This document shows, piece after piece, positions 8,153 through 17,952 of a DNA stretch of 48,450 nt (positions are counted from its first letter, which is position 1; each line of letters starts with the position of its first letter). This DNA comes from Actinomycetes bacterium. GTDB taxonomy: Bacteria > Actinomycetota > Coriobacteriia > Coriobacteriales > UBA8131. Made by a program: the position numbers and the translations under genes. The notes below the pieces were generated by a model, which saw nothing but the letters and a program-made list of their open reading frames with translations, ran no database searches and was not told the origin of the DNA. The stretch spans positions 1 to 48,450 of the forward strand of contig WRGR01000036.1 in the NCBI GenBank assembly GCA_009787085.1, given 5' to 3'.

Positions 8153-8207
8153 TAGGGAGATGTCGGCCAATCTGGTGCGTGGCGGCTGCTTGGCCGACAT
8201 CTCCCTA
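8153..8207. repeat. Perfect 18-bp inverted repeat containing repeat-family arms
   Basis: TAGGGAGATGTCGGCCAA at 8153-8170 is repeated in exact inverted form at 8190-8207 around a 19-base loop. Each arm carries the ATCTCCCTA core of the interspersed repeat, and the loop side (CCAATCTGGTGCG) resembles the family's head. No T-run follows on either side, so it is a poor classical terminator. It lies about 50 bases before the asp23-like start and would fold in that gene's leader RNA if transcribed. Confidence 0.8.
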
Positions 8208-8257
8208 GCCGATACTTGTCCGACGTTTTTGGTTTGTCCTAGACTTGGAGGTCGATT

Positions 8258-8623
8258 ATGGCCATGCTTGAGAGCCCCGCAGTTGCTGGCGAACTTTTGA
8301 TTACCGATGACGTGATAGCAGAGCTGGCAGGTTATGCGGCTCTAGAGTGCTATGGCGTGGTGGGCATGGCTCGCCCCAGCATGAGTGACAGCTTTACCAA
8401 GATGCTGCCAGCACACCGGCTGCGTCGGGGTGTGGTGGTGCATTCTGATTCTGATGGGGTCATAATCGACATGTATGTGATCATTGAGGATGGCGTGAAC
8501 TTGGCCGCCGTATCCCGTAACCTTGCAGATACGGTTCGTTACGTGTTGGAATACTACGCCCAACTGGACGTGCTCGATGTATGCATCCATGTCCAAGACA
8601 TCCATCTCAAGCCCCGGCGTTAA
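8258..8623 (+). CDS. Asp23/Gls24-family protein (YloU-like)
   Basis: A 121-residue member of the Asp23/Gls24 family: small cytosolic, often envelope-associated proteins with no known enzyme activity. The core ITDDVIAELAGYAALECYGVVGM, a middle GVVVHSDSDGVIIDMYVII and a C-terminal VLDVCIHVQDIH segment match. A GGAGG site precedes the ATG at 8258. It is followed after 15 bases by the FakA-like gene, the conserved YloU-YloV pairing of many Gram-positive genomes, so co-transcription is expected. rpmB, often divergent beside this pair, is not here. Function unknown beyond family membership. Confidence 0.88.
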   Translation: MAMLESPAVAGELLITDDVIAELAGYAALECYGVVGMARPSMSDSFTKMLPAHRLRRGVVVHSDSDGVIIDMYVIIEDGVNLAAVSRNLADTVRYVLEYYAQLDVLDVCIHVQDIHLKPRR

Positions 8624-8638
8624 GGAAGGCCGCAGACA

Positions 8639-10420
8639 GTGAGCACTCCAGACAGCAATGACCCTAACGATTTTATCCGACATTTCAAGGCGGCGGCGGC
8701 CTTCCTCTCCAGCCGCGAGGAAGAGATCAACAGGCTGAACGTCTTCCCAGTGCCCGATGGGGACACTGGCATCAATATGTCTTTGACGATTGCCAGCGTA
8801 GTGCGGGAGCTGGACGATTTGGGCGAGGATACCTCGGCCGAAAAAATCCGCAAAGCCGTAACGCATGGATCGCTGATGGGCGCCCGTGGCAACTCCGGGG
8901 TGATCACCTCGCAGATTCTCAGGGGTTTTTGTGACGGTGTGGCCGATACCACTGAGTTTGACCCGGGCGCGATAGCTGAAGGTTTCCGTCAAGCCAAGAA
9001 GGTGGCTTTCAGCGCTGTTCGTAAACCAGTGGAGGGTACTATCCTCACTGTGCTAAGCGACATCAGTGAGGCGGCAACCAAGCTCGCCCGTGAGGGCTGC
9101 AGCCTAGAGCTGATGTTCGTAGAACTGGCCGAAGCGGCCATGGCCTCGGTGCGCCGTACCCCCGAGTTACTTCCAGTGCTGAAGGAGAACGGCGTGGTCG
9201 ATGCCGGCGGCTATGGCTTGGCCTTGCTTGTCCAAGGCTTTGTCTCATCTTTTACCGCCCGCCCGATTTCCAAGACCAGCGATATCGTCAGCGGCCAGAA
9301 AGAGGCGCAATACCGTCCGAAAGTGGCAATTGAGCAGATCAACGACTGGGAAGGCAGCGATTACCTTTACTGCACGGAATTCTTGTTGACCAGCGAGAGC
9401 ATTGAGCTTCAGGCCGCCCGGGACTTTCTTTCGAAGTTGGGGGACTGCGAGATTTTGGTTGGCAGCCACCCGGATTTCAAGGTACACGTACACACCAACA
9501 ATCCTGGCTCGGTTTTGAGCTACATGACGGAGCGTGGCCAGGTAGCGGAGGTTCATATCCACAACATGCGGCTGCAAAGTGCTGAGCGCCAAAAGCGGCT
9601 GGCGGCCGATGACGACGACGCGGCTGTCCAGCTGCTGCCGCTGGCTGTGGCTGGCCAAGCAGACGGTCTGATGTCTGCCTCGGCGTCTTCGTCTGGGGCT
9701 GCCCTGTCGGCCGCTGCCCAGTTTGGGGGCATCAGGGCAACTGAAGGCAATGCCGAGCATAAGCTGCGCGGCTATGTTGCGGTGGCCAGCGGCATCGGCC
9801 TGTTTAAGATACTGGCATCCCTCGGCGTGGATGTGGTGGTCAGTGGCGGCCAGACAATGAACCCCTCCACCGCTGAGCTGCTGGAGGCCATCGATATGGC
9901 CAACGCCGATGAGGTGATTGTTTTCCCGAACAACAAAAACATCATCATGTGCGCTCAGGCTGCAGCAAAAATGGCCACGAAGAAGGCCGCAGTGGTGGCC
10001 ACCAAGAGCGTGCCTGAGAACTTCACTGCGCTTTTTGCATCCCTGCCAGAGCAGCCTATGGAAGAGGAAGTGGACAAGATGTGTCAGGCTGTAGCTGGAG
10101 TGCGCACCGCTGAGGTCACAACTGCTGTCAAGGCCGCCAAGAGCCGGCACGGAGCTGACATCCAAGCTGGCGATATCATCGGCATCCTTGACGACGATGT
10201 TGAGGTGGTCGGCAGCGATCTGCAGGCGGTGGCGCTGGAGCTCTTGGCGATGATGCTCAAAGGGGACTACGACACCCTGACCATGCTGGCTGGCAAAGAC
10301 TACGGCCAAGGCCAGTTCGAAGACCTGATCGCCAAGGTCAATGAGCGTTTCCCCGATGTGGAGGTCGATGCCCACCGTGGTGAGCAGCCGCTTTATCCCT
10401 TAGTGATGGCTGTCGAGTAG
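8639..10420 (+). CDS. fakA: DAK2/DegV-type kinase (FakA/YloV-like)
   Basis: ATP-dependent kinase subunit like FakA, which phosphorylates a fatty acid carried by a FakB partner; no FakB is in this window. The N-terminal DhaL (DAK2) domain, about residues 1-200, has NVFPVPDGDTGINMSLT with the metal-binding Asp residues, GARGNSGVITSQIL and VDAGGYGLALLVQG. A middle domain and a C-terminal DegV-like domain follow (about 370-593). At 593 residues it is somewhat longer than the usual 550; the excess is an Asp-, Ala- and Ser-rich insert near residues 320-370, at the domain border. GTG start with AAGGAAGG upstream. Sits between the asp23-like gene and recG, a widely conserved order. Confidence 0.87.
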   Translation: MSTPDSNDPNDFIRHFKAAAAFLSSREEEINRLNVFPVPDGDTGINMSLTIASVVRELDDLGEDTSAEKIRKAVTHGSLMGARGNSGVITSQILRGFCDGVADTTEFDPGAIAEGFRQAKKVAFSAVRKPVEGTILTVLSDISEAATKLAREGCSLELMFVELAEAAMASVRRTPELLPVLKENGVVDAGGYGLALLVQGFVSSFTARPISKTSDIVSGQKEAQYRPKVAIEQINDWEGSDYLYCTEFLLTSESIELQAARDFLSKLGDCEILVGSHPDFKVHVHTNNPGSVLSYMTERGQVAEVHIHNMRLQSAERQKRLAADDDDAAVQLLPLAVAGQADGLMSASASSSGAALSAAAQFGGIRATEGNAEHKLRGYVAVASGIGLFKILASLGVDVVVSGGQTMNPSTAELLEAIDMANADEVIVFPNNKNIIMCAQAAAKMATKKAAVVATKSVPENFTALFASLPEQPMEEEVDKMCQAVAGVRTAEVTTAVKAAKSRHGADIQAGDIIGILDDDVEVVGSDLQAVALELLAMMLKGDYDTLTMLAGKDYGQGQFEDLIAKVNERFPDVEVDAHRGEQPLYPLVMAVE

Positions 10421-10429
10421 GAACAACCA

Positions 10430-12646
10430 TTGCTCCAAAATGCTGTCAAGTGCCGTGTCCAGCAGACTGCGCTCCTTGATGCGCCACTGAGTACGCTAGG
10501 CTATGCTGGCGGCAGGCGTGGTGTTGGCCTAAAACGTCTCGGTGCCACCGACCTGCGCAGCCTACTGGAGCTTTATCCCAGCCGCTACCATGACTTCTCC
10601 CAGCTAGTGCCGATTGCCCAGGCCTCCCTGCATCAGCCTTGCAGCATCGCTGGTGAGGTTCATGAGGTCAAAAGCCGTCGTCCGCGTCCCCGTCTGACGC
10701 TCACTGAGGTAACCCTGACCGATGCCTCTGGCAGTTGTATCGTCAGCTTTTTCAACCAGCCTTGGCTGTCAGAAGCACTGCCAAAGGGAACACGGATGCT
10801 CTGTTTGGGGCAAATGGAGGTATTCTCTGGTTATCGCCGCCTTGCATCGCCGCAGTTCCTAATACTGGAAGCAGGAAAAGAGCAGGGCATCCAACCGGTC
10901 TACCGGGTAAACTCTGATATCTCCCAAGGTTGGCTGCGGCGTTTTATCACCGATGCCCTGCAGCGCTGCTCGGGCATGCTCGACCCTTTGCCAGTCGGGC
11001 TGCGTAGCCGTCTTGGCCTGATGTCCAAGCGTCAGGCCTTGGCCGCGATCCATTTTCCCGCCAGCAACAGCGAGCTTTGCCAAGCTAGGCAGCGATTGGC
11101 CTTCGAAGAGGCGTTCTTGTTGCAGCTTTACTTGGCCCAACAGCGCATGCAAGAAGGTCGCCTGGCAGTCGGTCGGGCAATCGCTGTCGATCAAAGCCTT
11201 TTGGAGCGGCTGGAGGCGCTGTTGCCTTTTACTTTGACGGCCGATCAGCGTCAAGCTGTCTCCGAAGTGCTCTCCGACCTCGGTCGGCCTCAGCCAATGC
11301 GGCGCCTGCTGATGGGCGAGGTCGGCTCCGGCAAGACAATGGTTGCCTTGCAGGCGTTGGTGGCCGTGGCCGGCAGCACCAGGCAAGCGGCAATGATGGC
11401 TCCGACAGAGGTGTTGGCCGAGCAGTACGCCCTACAGTTGGGGCCGACCCTCGACCAGCTCGGCGTAAGCTGGGCCCGTCTTAGCTCATCTACGGCGGAA
11501 AAGGACCGCCAACAGATAAAAAGGCATCTCGCAGACGGCCTGCTGAAGGTGATGTTCGGCACACATGCCCTGATTGATCCGGATGTCCGTTTTACCGACT
11601 TGGGTTTGGTGGTGATTGACGAGCAGCACCGCTTTGGAGTCAACCAGCGTCAAGCGCTGTATGACAAGGGGGTGGCCGTACACCGTCTGTCAATGACAGC
11701 CACGCCGATCCCGCGCTCGTTGGCGCTGACCCTTTATGGCGATCAGGACATCTCTGTGATCCGCAGCCGTCCTAGGCCCCGGGTCAGCATCCGGACCAAG
11801 GTTTTACAGAATACGTCGATTGACCGCGCCTATCAGTCGTTACGCCAAGCCATTGACAGGAGGGAACAAGCTTACATCGTCTGCCCGCTGATCGGTTTGC
11901 CCCGGGCTGCTGCTCGGCCAGCTGGCGGCGATGGTGCTGCGGACGGTCTTGCTGGCAGTGGCGGCGCTGCCGATGAGTCGTGCGATCTGCAACTGCTTAC
12001 CGAATTCAGCCCGCCCGCCGACAGCGCCAACCTGCGGGCGGCAACTGACGAGCTGGATTTCCTAGCCAAAAAGGTGTTCGTTGGCCGTCGCTTGGCTTTG
12101 ATGACATCGCTTCTTCCCGCCAAGGAAAAACAGCAGGTTATGGCGGAGTTCCGGGCAGGAAGAATCGACATCCTAGTTTCTACCACGGTGATCGAGGTCG
12201 GTGTTGATGTGCCAAACGCTACAGTGATGATCATTCGTGACGCTGAGCGTTTTGGTCTCTCGCAGTTGCATCAGCTGCGGGGCAGGGTAGGGCGTGGCCA
12301 CAAAGACGGCCAAGTCTTCTTGGTCAGCGGCACAAAACAGAAAGAGGCACTGCAGCGCTTGAGGCTGATGGAGAGCTGCAACGATGGTTTCGAGCTTTCC
12401 CGTGCGGACCTGTGTTTGCGCCAAGAAGGCGACGTGCTCGGCCTGCGCCAGCATGGCCAGGCCGGCCTGAAGCTGATACAGGTTATAAGGGATGCTGAGC
12501 TGATCCAGTCTGCCCACACCGAAGCCCGGAACTTGCTGGCTGAAGACCCCCAGCTGAAGCGAGACGAGCATGCCTTGCTGCGCCAGCAACTGCAGCGTTT
12601 AAGCGCCCAGCATAAAGCGGCGGATCATCGGGAAGTGCCGAATTGA
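10430..12646 (+). CDS. recG: ATP-dependent DNA helicase RecG
   Basis: Branch-migrating helicase that remodels stalled replication forks. An N-terminal wedge/OB-fold region (to about 250) is followed by helicase domain 1 with MGEVGSGKT (Walker A), APTEVLAEQ, the DEQH box and MTATPIPRS, then helicase domain 2 with STTVIEVGVDVPNA and QLRGRVGRG, and the C-terminal QEGDVLGLRQHG block. TTG start with AGGAA seven bases upstream, 10 bases after the previous stop. At 738 residues it is longer than usual; an Ala/Gly/Asp-rich insert near residues 490-535 follows motif IV. Its last codons and TGA fall inside an interspersed repeat (12630-12667). Confidence 0.95.
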   Translation: MLQNAVKCRVQQTALLDAPLSTLGYAGGRRGVGLKRLGATDLRSLLELYPSRYHDFSQLVPIAQASLHQPCSIAGEVHEVKSRRPRPRLTLTEVTLTDASGSCIVSFFNQPWLSEALPKGTRMLCLGQMEVFSGYRRLASPQFLILEAGKEQGIQPVYRVNSDISQGWLRRFITDALQRCSGMLDPLPVGLRSRLGLMSKRQALAAIHFPASNSELCQARQRLAFEEAFLLQLYLAQQRMQEGRLAVGRAIAVDQSLLERLEALLPFTLTADQRQAVSEVLSDLGRPQPMRRLLMGEVGSGKTMVALQALVAVAGSTRQAAMMAPTEVLAEQYALQLGPTLDQLGVSWARLSSSTAEKDRQQIKRHLADGLLKVMFGTHALIDPDVRFTDLGLVVIDEQHRFGVNQRQALYDKGVAVHRLSMTATPIPRSLALTLYGDQDISVIRSRPRPRVSIRTKVLQNTSIDRAYQSLRQAIDRREQAYIVCPLIGLPRAAARPAGGDGAADGLAGSGGAADESCDLQLLTEFSPPADSANLRAATDELDFLAKKVFVGRRLALMTSLLPAKEKQQVMAEFRAGRIDILVSTTVIEVGVDVPNATVMIIRDAERFGLSQLHQLRGRVGRGHKDGQVFLVSGTKQKEALQRLRLMESCNDGFELSRADLCLRQEGDVLGLRQHGQAGLKLIQVIRDAELIQSAHTEARNLLAEDPQLKRDEHALLRQQLQRLSAQHKAADHREVPN

Positions 12647-12667
12647 TCATGTCACGCCAGATTGCAG
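12630..12667 (-). repeat. Interspersed repeat copy spanning the recG stop
   Basis: On the minus strand the segment has a TGCAATCTGGCGTGACATG head, then ATTCGGCACTTCCC, matching copies A and B. It contains the recG stop codon and ends eight bases before the rsmD start, so both gene ends are shaped by it. Confidence 0.6.
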
Positions 12668-12674
12668 ACAGGCC

Positions 12675-13265
12675 ATGAGGATCATCGCTGGGAAATATAA
12701 AGGGCGCAGCTGCCATGCCCTGCCGGGAAGGCTGACCCGGCCGACCACCGACCGGGTGCGTGAGGCTTGGGCAAGCTCGCTGGTATCGCTCTCCGATGGA
12801 GGGTTTCGGGGTGCAAAAGTGCTGGATGCCTTTGCTGGCAGTGGCGCCTTGGGGCTGGAGGCTTGCTCTCGTGGTGCTGCCCATACGGTTTTGGTAGAAA
12901 AGCAGCCTAGTGCCCAGAGGCTGATACGCAAAAACCTTGCCGTCCTCGGGCTTGACGGTGCGAAGGAGGTGGTCTTGCTGCCGATGGACGTTTTTACGGC
13001 TTCGGCAATTACCGCACTGGCCGGTTTGGGGCCTTTCGATATGGTCTTTCTTGACCCGCCCTATGACTGTCGCCGTCAGAAGATCAGCTCATGGTTGGAG
13101 CACTTGCTGGCCGCAGAGGTACTCGCTCCGGGCTGCCTATTGAGCTATGAGCGGCGCTCTGTCGATATGGCTGACAGTTGGCCTCAGACGCTTAAGATGG
13201 TATCCTGCAAACGATACGGTCAGACGACTATCGAGTATCACTGCCTGAAGCAAAGTGAGGATTAA
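12675..13265 (+). CDS. rsmD: 16S rRNA (guanine-966-N2)-methyltransferase
   Basis: S-adenosylmethionine-dependent methyltransferase acting on G966 of 16S rRNA. The N-terminal MRIIAGKYKGR and RPTTDRVREAW are diagnostic. The SAM-binding loop VLDAFAGSGALGLEACSRG and the catalytic DPPYD motif (near residue 132) are intact. 196 residues, normal length. The ribosome site is weak because the upstream bases belong to the interspersed repeat. coaD begins one base after the stop; the rsmD-coaD pair is widely conserved. Confidence 0.95.
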   Translation: MRIIAGKYKGRSCHALPGRLTRPTTDRVREAWASSLVSLSDGGFRGAKVLDAFAGSGALGLEACSRGAAHTVLVEKQPSAQRLIRKNLAVLGLDGAKEVVLLPMDVFTASAITALAGLGPFDMVFLDPPYDCRRQKISSWLEHLLAAEVLAPGCLLSYERRSVDMADSWPQTLKMVSCKRYGQTTIEYHCLKQSED

Positions 13266-13266
13266 C

Positions 13267-13755
13267 ATGACAACAGCCTTGGTTCCTGGAACCTTTGACC
13301 CTGTGACTGTCGGCCACCTGGACGTTATCGCCCGCTCGGCACAGCTCTTCGAACATGTCATCGTCGGTGTCTCTGCCTCGCCTAAAAAAGGTGCCGGCCC
13401 GCTTTTCTCCCTTGAAGAACGTAGCCGCTTTTTGGAGGATGCCGTATCCGGGCTGCCCAATGTCAGCGTCCAGCACTTTGACGGCCTGCTGGTGGCCTTG
13501 GCTGAGACGATGGGGGCACAGATCATCGTCAAGGGGCTGCGGGCTGTGACGGACTTCGAGTCGGAGTTTCAGCAAGCTTCGATCAACTATTGCCTGAACC
13601 CTAATATGGAGACCATCTTCATCATGTCCCAACCGGCGCATATGTACCTTTCCTCGTCGATGGTCAAAGAAGTTGCCGGCCTAGGCGGCCGGGTCAGTGA
13701 CTGGGTGACACCGTTGGTGGAGGCAGCCTTGTTGGAGCGCTTGGCCGAATTGTGA
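13267..13755 (+). CDS. coaD: Phosphopantetheine adenylyltransferase
   Basis: Transfers AMP to 4'-phosphopantetheine, the penultimate step of coenzyme A synthesis. At 162 residues it is a standard CoaD: PGTFDPVTVGHLDVI near the start, VKGLRAVTDFESEFQQA in the middle and MYLSSSMVKEVA towards the end. ATG 13267 has GAGGA six bases upstream, inside the end of rsmD; the GTG at 13255 is less likely. The next 323 bases hold one repeat copy, AT-rich sequence and the cold-shock gene leader. Confidence 0.96.
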   Translation: MTTALVPGTFDPVTVGHLDVIARSAQLFEHVIVGVSASPKKGAGPLFSLEERSRFLEDAVSGLPNVSVQHFDGLLVALAETMGAQIIVKGLRAVTDFESEFQQASINYCLNPNMETIFIMSQPAHMYLSSSMVKEVAGLGGRVSDWVTPLVEAALLERLAEL

Positions 13756-13757
13756 TA

Positions 13758-13800
13758 CCTAGGGAGGCTCCGATCTAATACTGTTGCGTCGCCTTGCAAG
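13758..13800 (-). repeat. Interspersed repeat copy after coaD
   Basis: Read on the minus strand: CTTGCAAGGCGACGCAACAG, then a GATCGG...CTCCCTAGG end. Both head and core agree with the family. It starts two bases after the coaD stop. Confidence 0.65.
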
Positions 13801-13965
13801 CCGGGCCGCCCGCGCCGATGGCGTTTTCCAATTATATTGTCAGCAAAATGCGCTAAGTCTTCCGTCAAATAGACTAGTTATGGGTGTTTCGACCGTAAAA
13901 AACTGATGCTTACAGATAAAAATTGCCTACTTCTTAAAACCCGGGTCATATTTGGTTCGGGGATG

Positions 13966-13974
13966 TGGTATGAT
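13966..13974 (+). promoter_or_regulatory. Candidate extended -10 promoter of the cold-shock gene
   Basis: TGG followed by TATGAT (13969-13974) fits an extended -10 element, about 105 bases before the cold-shock start. This would give a leader RNA of roughly 100 bases, as is usual for cold-shock mRNAs. No good -35 is seen. Confidence 0.35.
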
Positions 13975-14078
13975 CCATTCCTAAGGTCCACACGGACTGT
14001 TTTTTGGTGCTTGGTGCCGTTCTCTTGGCTGTAGATGGTGCCATCAGTGTATGCCTCAAGGCAGAAAGAAAGGCTAAA

Positions 14079-14282
14079 ATGGCTGAAGGTAAAGTAAAGT
14101 GGTTCAACCCTGACAAAGGCTACGGGTTCATTTCCCGTGACGATGGCGATGATTTGTTCGTCCATTACTCGGAGATCCAGATCGATGGATTCAAGACCCT
14201 CGAGGAGGATGCCCGCGTCGAGTTTGACATCACCACCGGCCAGAACGGAAAGATGCAGGCCAGCAACGTTCGGAAGATTTAG
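14079..14282 (+). CDS. Cold-shock protein (CspA family)
   Basis: A 67-residue single cold-shock domain that binds single-stranded RNA and DNA and acts as an RNA chaperone. RNP1 is KGYGFISRD and RNP2 is DLFVHYSEI; the opening [13 protein letters not shown] is canonical. ATG 14079 follows AAAGG at good spacing; the longer frame upstream would add an unrelated 25 residues. It is a single-gene unit: a likely long leader before it and a clear terminator 27 bases after it. Confidence 0.96.
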   Translation: MAEGKVKWFNPDKGYGFISRDDGDDLFVHYSEIQIDGFKTLEEDARVEFDITTGQNGKMQASNVRKI

Positions 14283-14308
14283 TACCGCACGTATCCGTGA
14301 AATGAAGG

Positions 14309-14335
14309 AACGGCCCTACGGGGTCGTTTCTGTTT
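14309..14335 (+). terminator. Rho-independent terminator after cold-shock gene
   Basis: AACGGCCC and GGGTCGTT form an 8-bp stem (one G-U pair) around a TACG loop, followed by a T-rich stretch. It separates the cold-shock gene from queH. Confidence 0.75.
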
Positions 14336-14362
14336 GTCCATCGATGAAAGGCCACCAAGACA

Positions 14363-16203
<1,841 letters not shown>

Positions 16204-16280
16204 CCGTTGGCCATAATCGGTTTGCCATGGCCATGGGGGCAGTGCTGATCGAAAAATAAGCCCTCATCAGGGCGAGGGAA

Positions 16281-16289
16281 TGATATACT
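16281..16289 (+). promoter_or_regulatory. Candidate extended -10 promoter for secDF
   Basis: TGATATACT gives an extended -10 element (TATACT at 16284-16289) about 60 bases before secD. A small GCCCT/AGGGC hairpin lies just upstream. No clear -35. Confidence 0.4.
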
Positions 16290-16347
16290 TGTCGTTTGTG
16301 CGGACGGGCTTCCGATAGGGGAAGTCCACAGTGCGGAGAGGAACTAT

Positions 16348-17952
16348 ATGGCGGATCGCAGGTTTAAAGTTAAGAAGAAGCCATCACAGAAGCGCCCTCA
16401 CATTGCGTTGCTGGTGTTTGTGCTGCTGTTGATAGCCGGTGCTGTGTTCATGTTCTGGCCACCAGCTGAGAAGATACACCAGGGCCTAGATGTTCAAGGC
16501 GGCCTCTCGGTGGTGCTCCAAGCCTCCAAGGCTGACGGTCAGGCGGCTAGCGCCGATGAGATGACCAGTGCCCAGGCAATTGTCGAGCGTCGTGTCAACT
16601 TGCTTGGTGCATCTGAGTCCAGTGTGCAAGTTCAGGGTGCAAGCCAGCTGTTGGTGCAGATACCCGGAGCGGTGAATCAGACCGAGGCCTTAAATGTCAT
16701 CGGTCAGGCCGGTGTGTTGGAGTTCATCGACCTCTCTACCGTGGAGGATACTGCCACAGTTTCGGTGATCAACAACGGCACAGCGGTTCCCCGGGAGTAT
16801 TTGGCGGGCCTCGGTGTGTTGGGGCAGATCAAGGACTTGCCGACCAATGCTGAGCTGTTTGTCGAGAGCGGCTTAACCACTGTCAACGGCATGCCTACCA
16901 GCTATACCTTGCCATCATCGGTATACTCGAACCCCTTGGATCCTAACCAGCCGCTGCCGATCAGTGCCTTGGAGTCCGGCGGTGACTGGACGCCCGTGCA
17001 GCTCAAGGCCGGCCCCGACGGCTCGATCTTCAGCGGTTCCAACATCACCCAGGTGAGTGTCGGCCGGGAGAGTGACACCAGCCCCTACTATGCAGTGAAC
17101 ATCACATTGGACAGTACTGGTGCGTCGAGGTTCGGCGCTGTCACCACCAAGCTCTACCCCACTAAGGGGAAGGTAGCGATCGTGTTAGACGGGTTCGTCC
17201 AAAGCGCACCAGCAGTGCAAAGCGCCATCACTAACGGCCAAGTGGCGATCACCGGCAGCTACACCCTGAGCCAGGCCAACCAGCTAAAGACTATCCTCCA
17301 GTCCGGTTCTCTGCCGGTTTCCCTGAGCGTTGCCACGTCACAGGTCGTCGGTCCCACCTTGGGTCAAGATGCCTTGAAGGCCGGTGTGCTGGTAGCCATT
17401 ATCGGCCTTATTCTAGTGGCGCTCTACTTGATATTCTTCTATCGTGGCCTAGGGGTTCTGACTGCGGCGGCCATCGGGGTCTTTGCTCTGCTCTACCTTG
17501 GCCTTCTGGCCTTGCTCTCCTTCTTCGGGGTCTTCTCGTTGACGCTTTCCGGCATTGCCGGCATTGTGCTGGCTATCGGTGTGGCTGCTGACTCCTCGAT
17601 CTTGGTGTTGGAACGTTTTAAAGAAGAGATCCGCATGGGACGCTCGGTACGCGCCAGTTCGATGACCGGTGTCCGCCACGCTATCCAAACCTCTATCGAC
17701 GCCGACTTGGTCACCCTGATCAGTGCTTTGGCCCTGTTCTTCATTGCCGTCGGGTCGGTTAAGGGCTTTGGTTTGACCTTGGCGCTTGGTGTGCTTTGCG
17801 ATATTGTGACGATGTTGTTCTTCAAGGCTCCGGTGATTCGGCTGCTTGCCCCGAAGGTCATTGGCAAGCATCCAGGGTTCTGGGGCATCAAAGAGGACGA
17901 ACAGCTGGCGCAAGCCTCTGGTGAGCTGAAGCGGGGTGTACAACATGGTTAG
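16348..17952 (+). CDS. secD: Protein translocase subunit SecD
   Basis: Membrane subunit that, with SecF, uses the proton motive force to help complete protein export through SecYEG. One N-terminal transmembrane helix (residues about 19-38) is followed by a large extracytoplasmic domain starting HQGLDVQGGLSVVLQA and including IVERRVNLLG and VVGPTLGQDALKAG. Five C-terminal helices (about 345-520) complete it, with GIAGIVLAIGVAADSSIL, the RND-family motif. 534 residues. GAGAGG precedes the ATG. Overlaps secF by eight bases. The second part of the periplasmic domain is Ser/Pro-rich and less conserved. Confidence 0.95.
   Translation: MADRRFKVKKKPSQKRPHIALLVFVLLLIAGAVFMFWPPAEKIHQGLDVQGGLSVVLQASKADGQAASADEMTSAQAIVERRVNLLGASESSVQVQGASQLLVQIPGAVNQTEALNVIGQAGVLEFIDLSTVEDTATVSVINNGTAVPREYLAGLGVLGQIKDLPTNAELFVESGLTTVNGMPTSYTLPSSVYSNPLDPNQPLPISALESGGDWTPVQLKAGPDGSIFSGSNITQVSVGRESDTSPYYAVNITLDSTGASRFGAVTTKLYPTKGKVAIVLDGFVQSAPAVQSAITNGQVAITGSYTLSQANQLKTILQSGSLPVSLSVATSQVVGPTLGQDALKAGVLVAIIGLILVALYLIFFYRGLGVLTAAAIGVFALLYLGLLALLSFFGVFSLTLSGIAGIVLAIGVAADSSILVLERFKEEIRMGRSVRASSMTGVRHAIQTSIDADLVTLISALALFFIAVGSVKGFGLTLALGVLCDIVTMLFFKAPVIRLLAPKVIGKHPGFWGIKEDEQLAQASGELKRGVQHG

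Noticed and set aside
9245-10375. 376-codon open frame on the minus strand
   Set aside because: Lies entirely opposite the FakA-like gene, which has clear motifs; product matches nothing and is a high-GC antisense shadow.
13756-14078. Possible tRNA or small RNA in the coaD-csp gap
   Set aside because: No cloverleaf or terminal CCA pattern; only a repeat copy and AT-rich leader sequence are visible.
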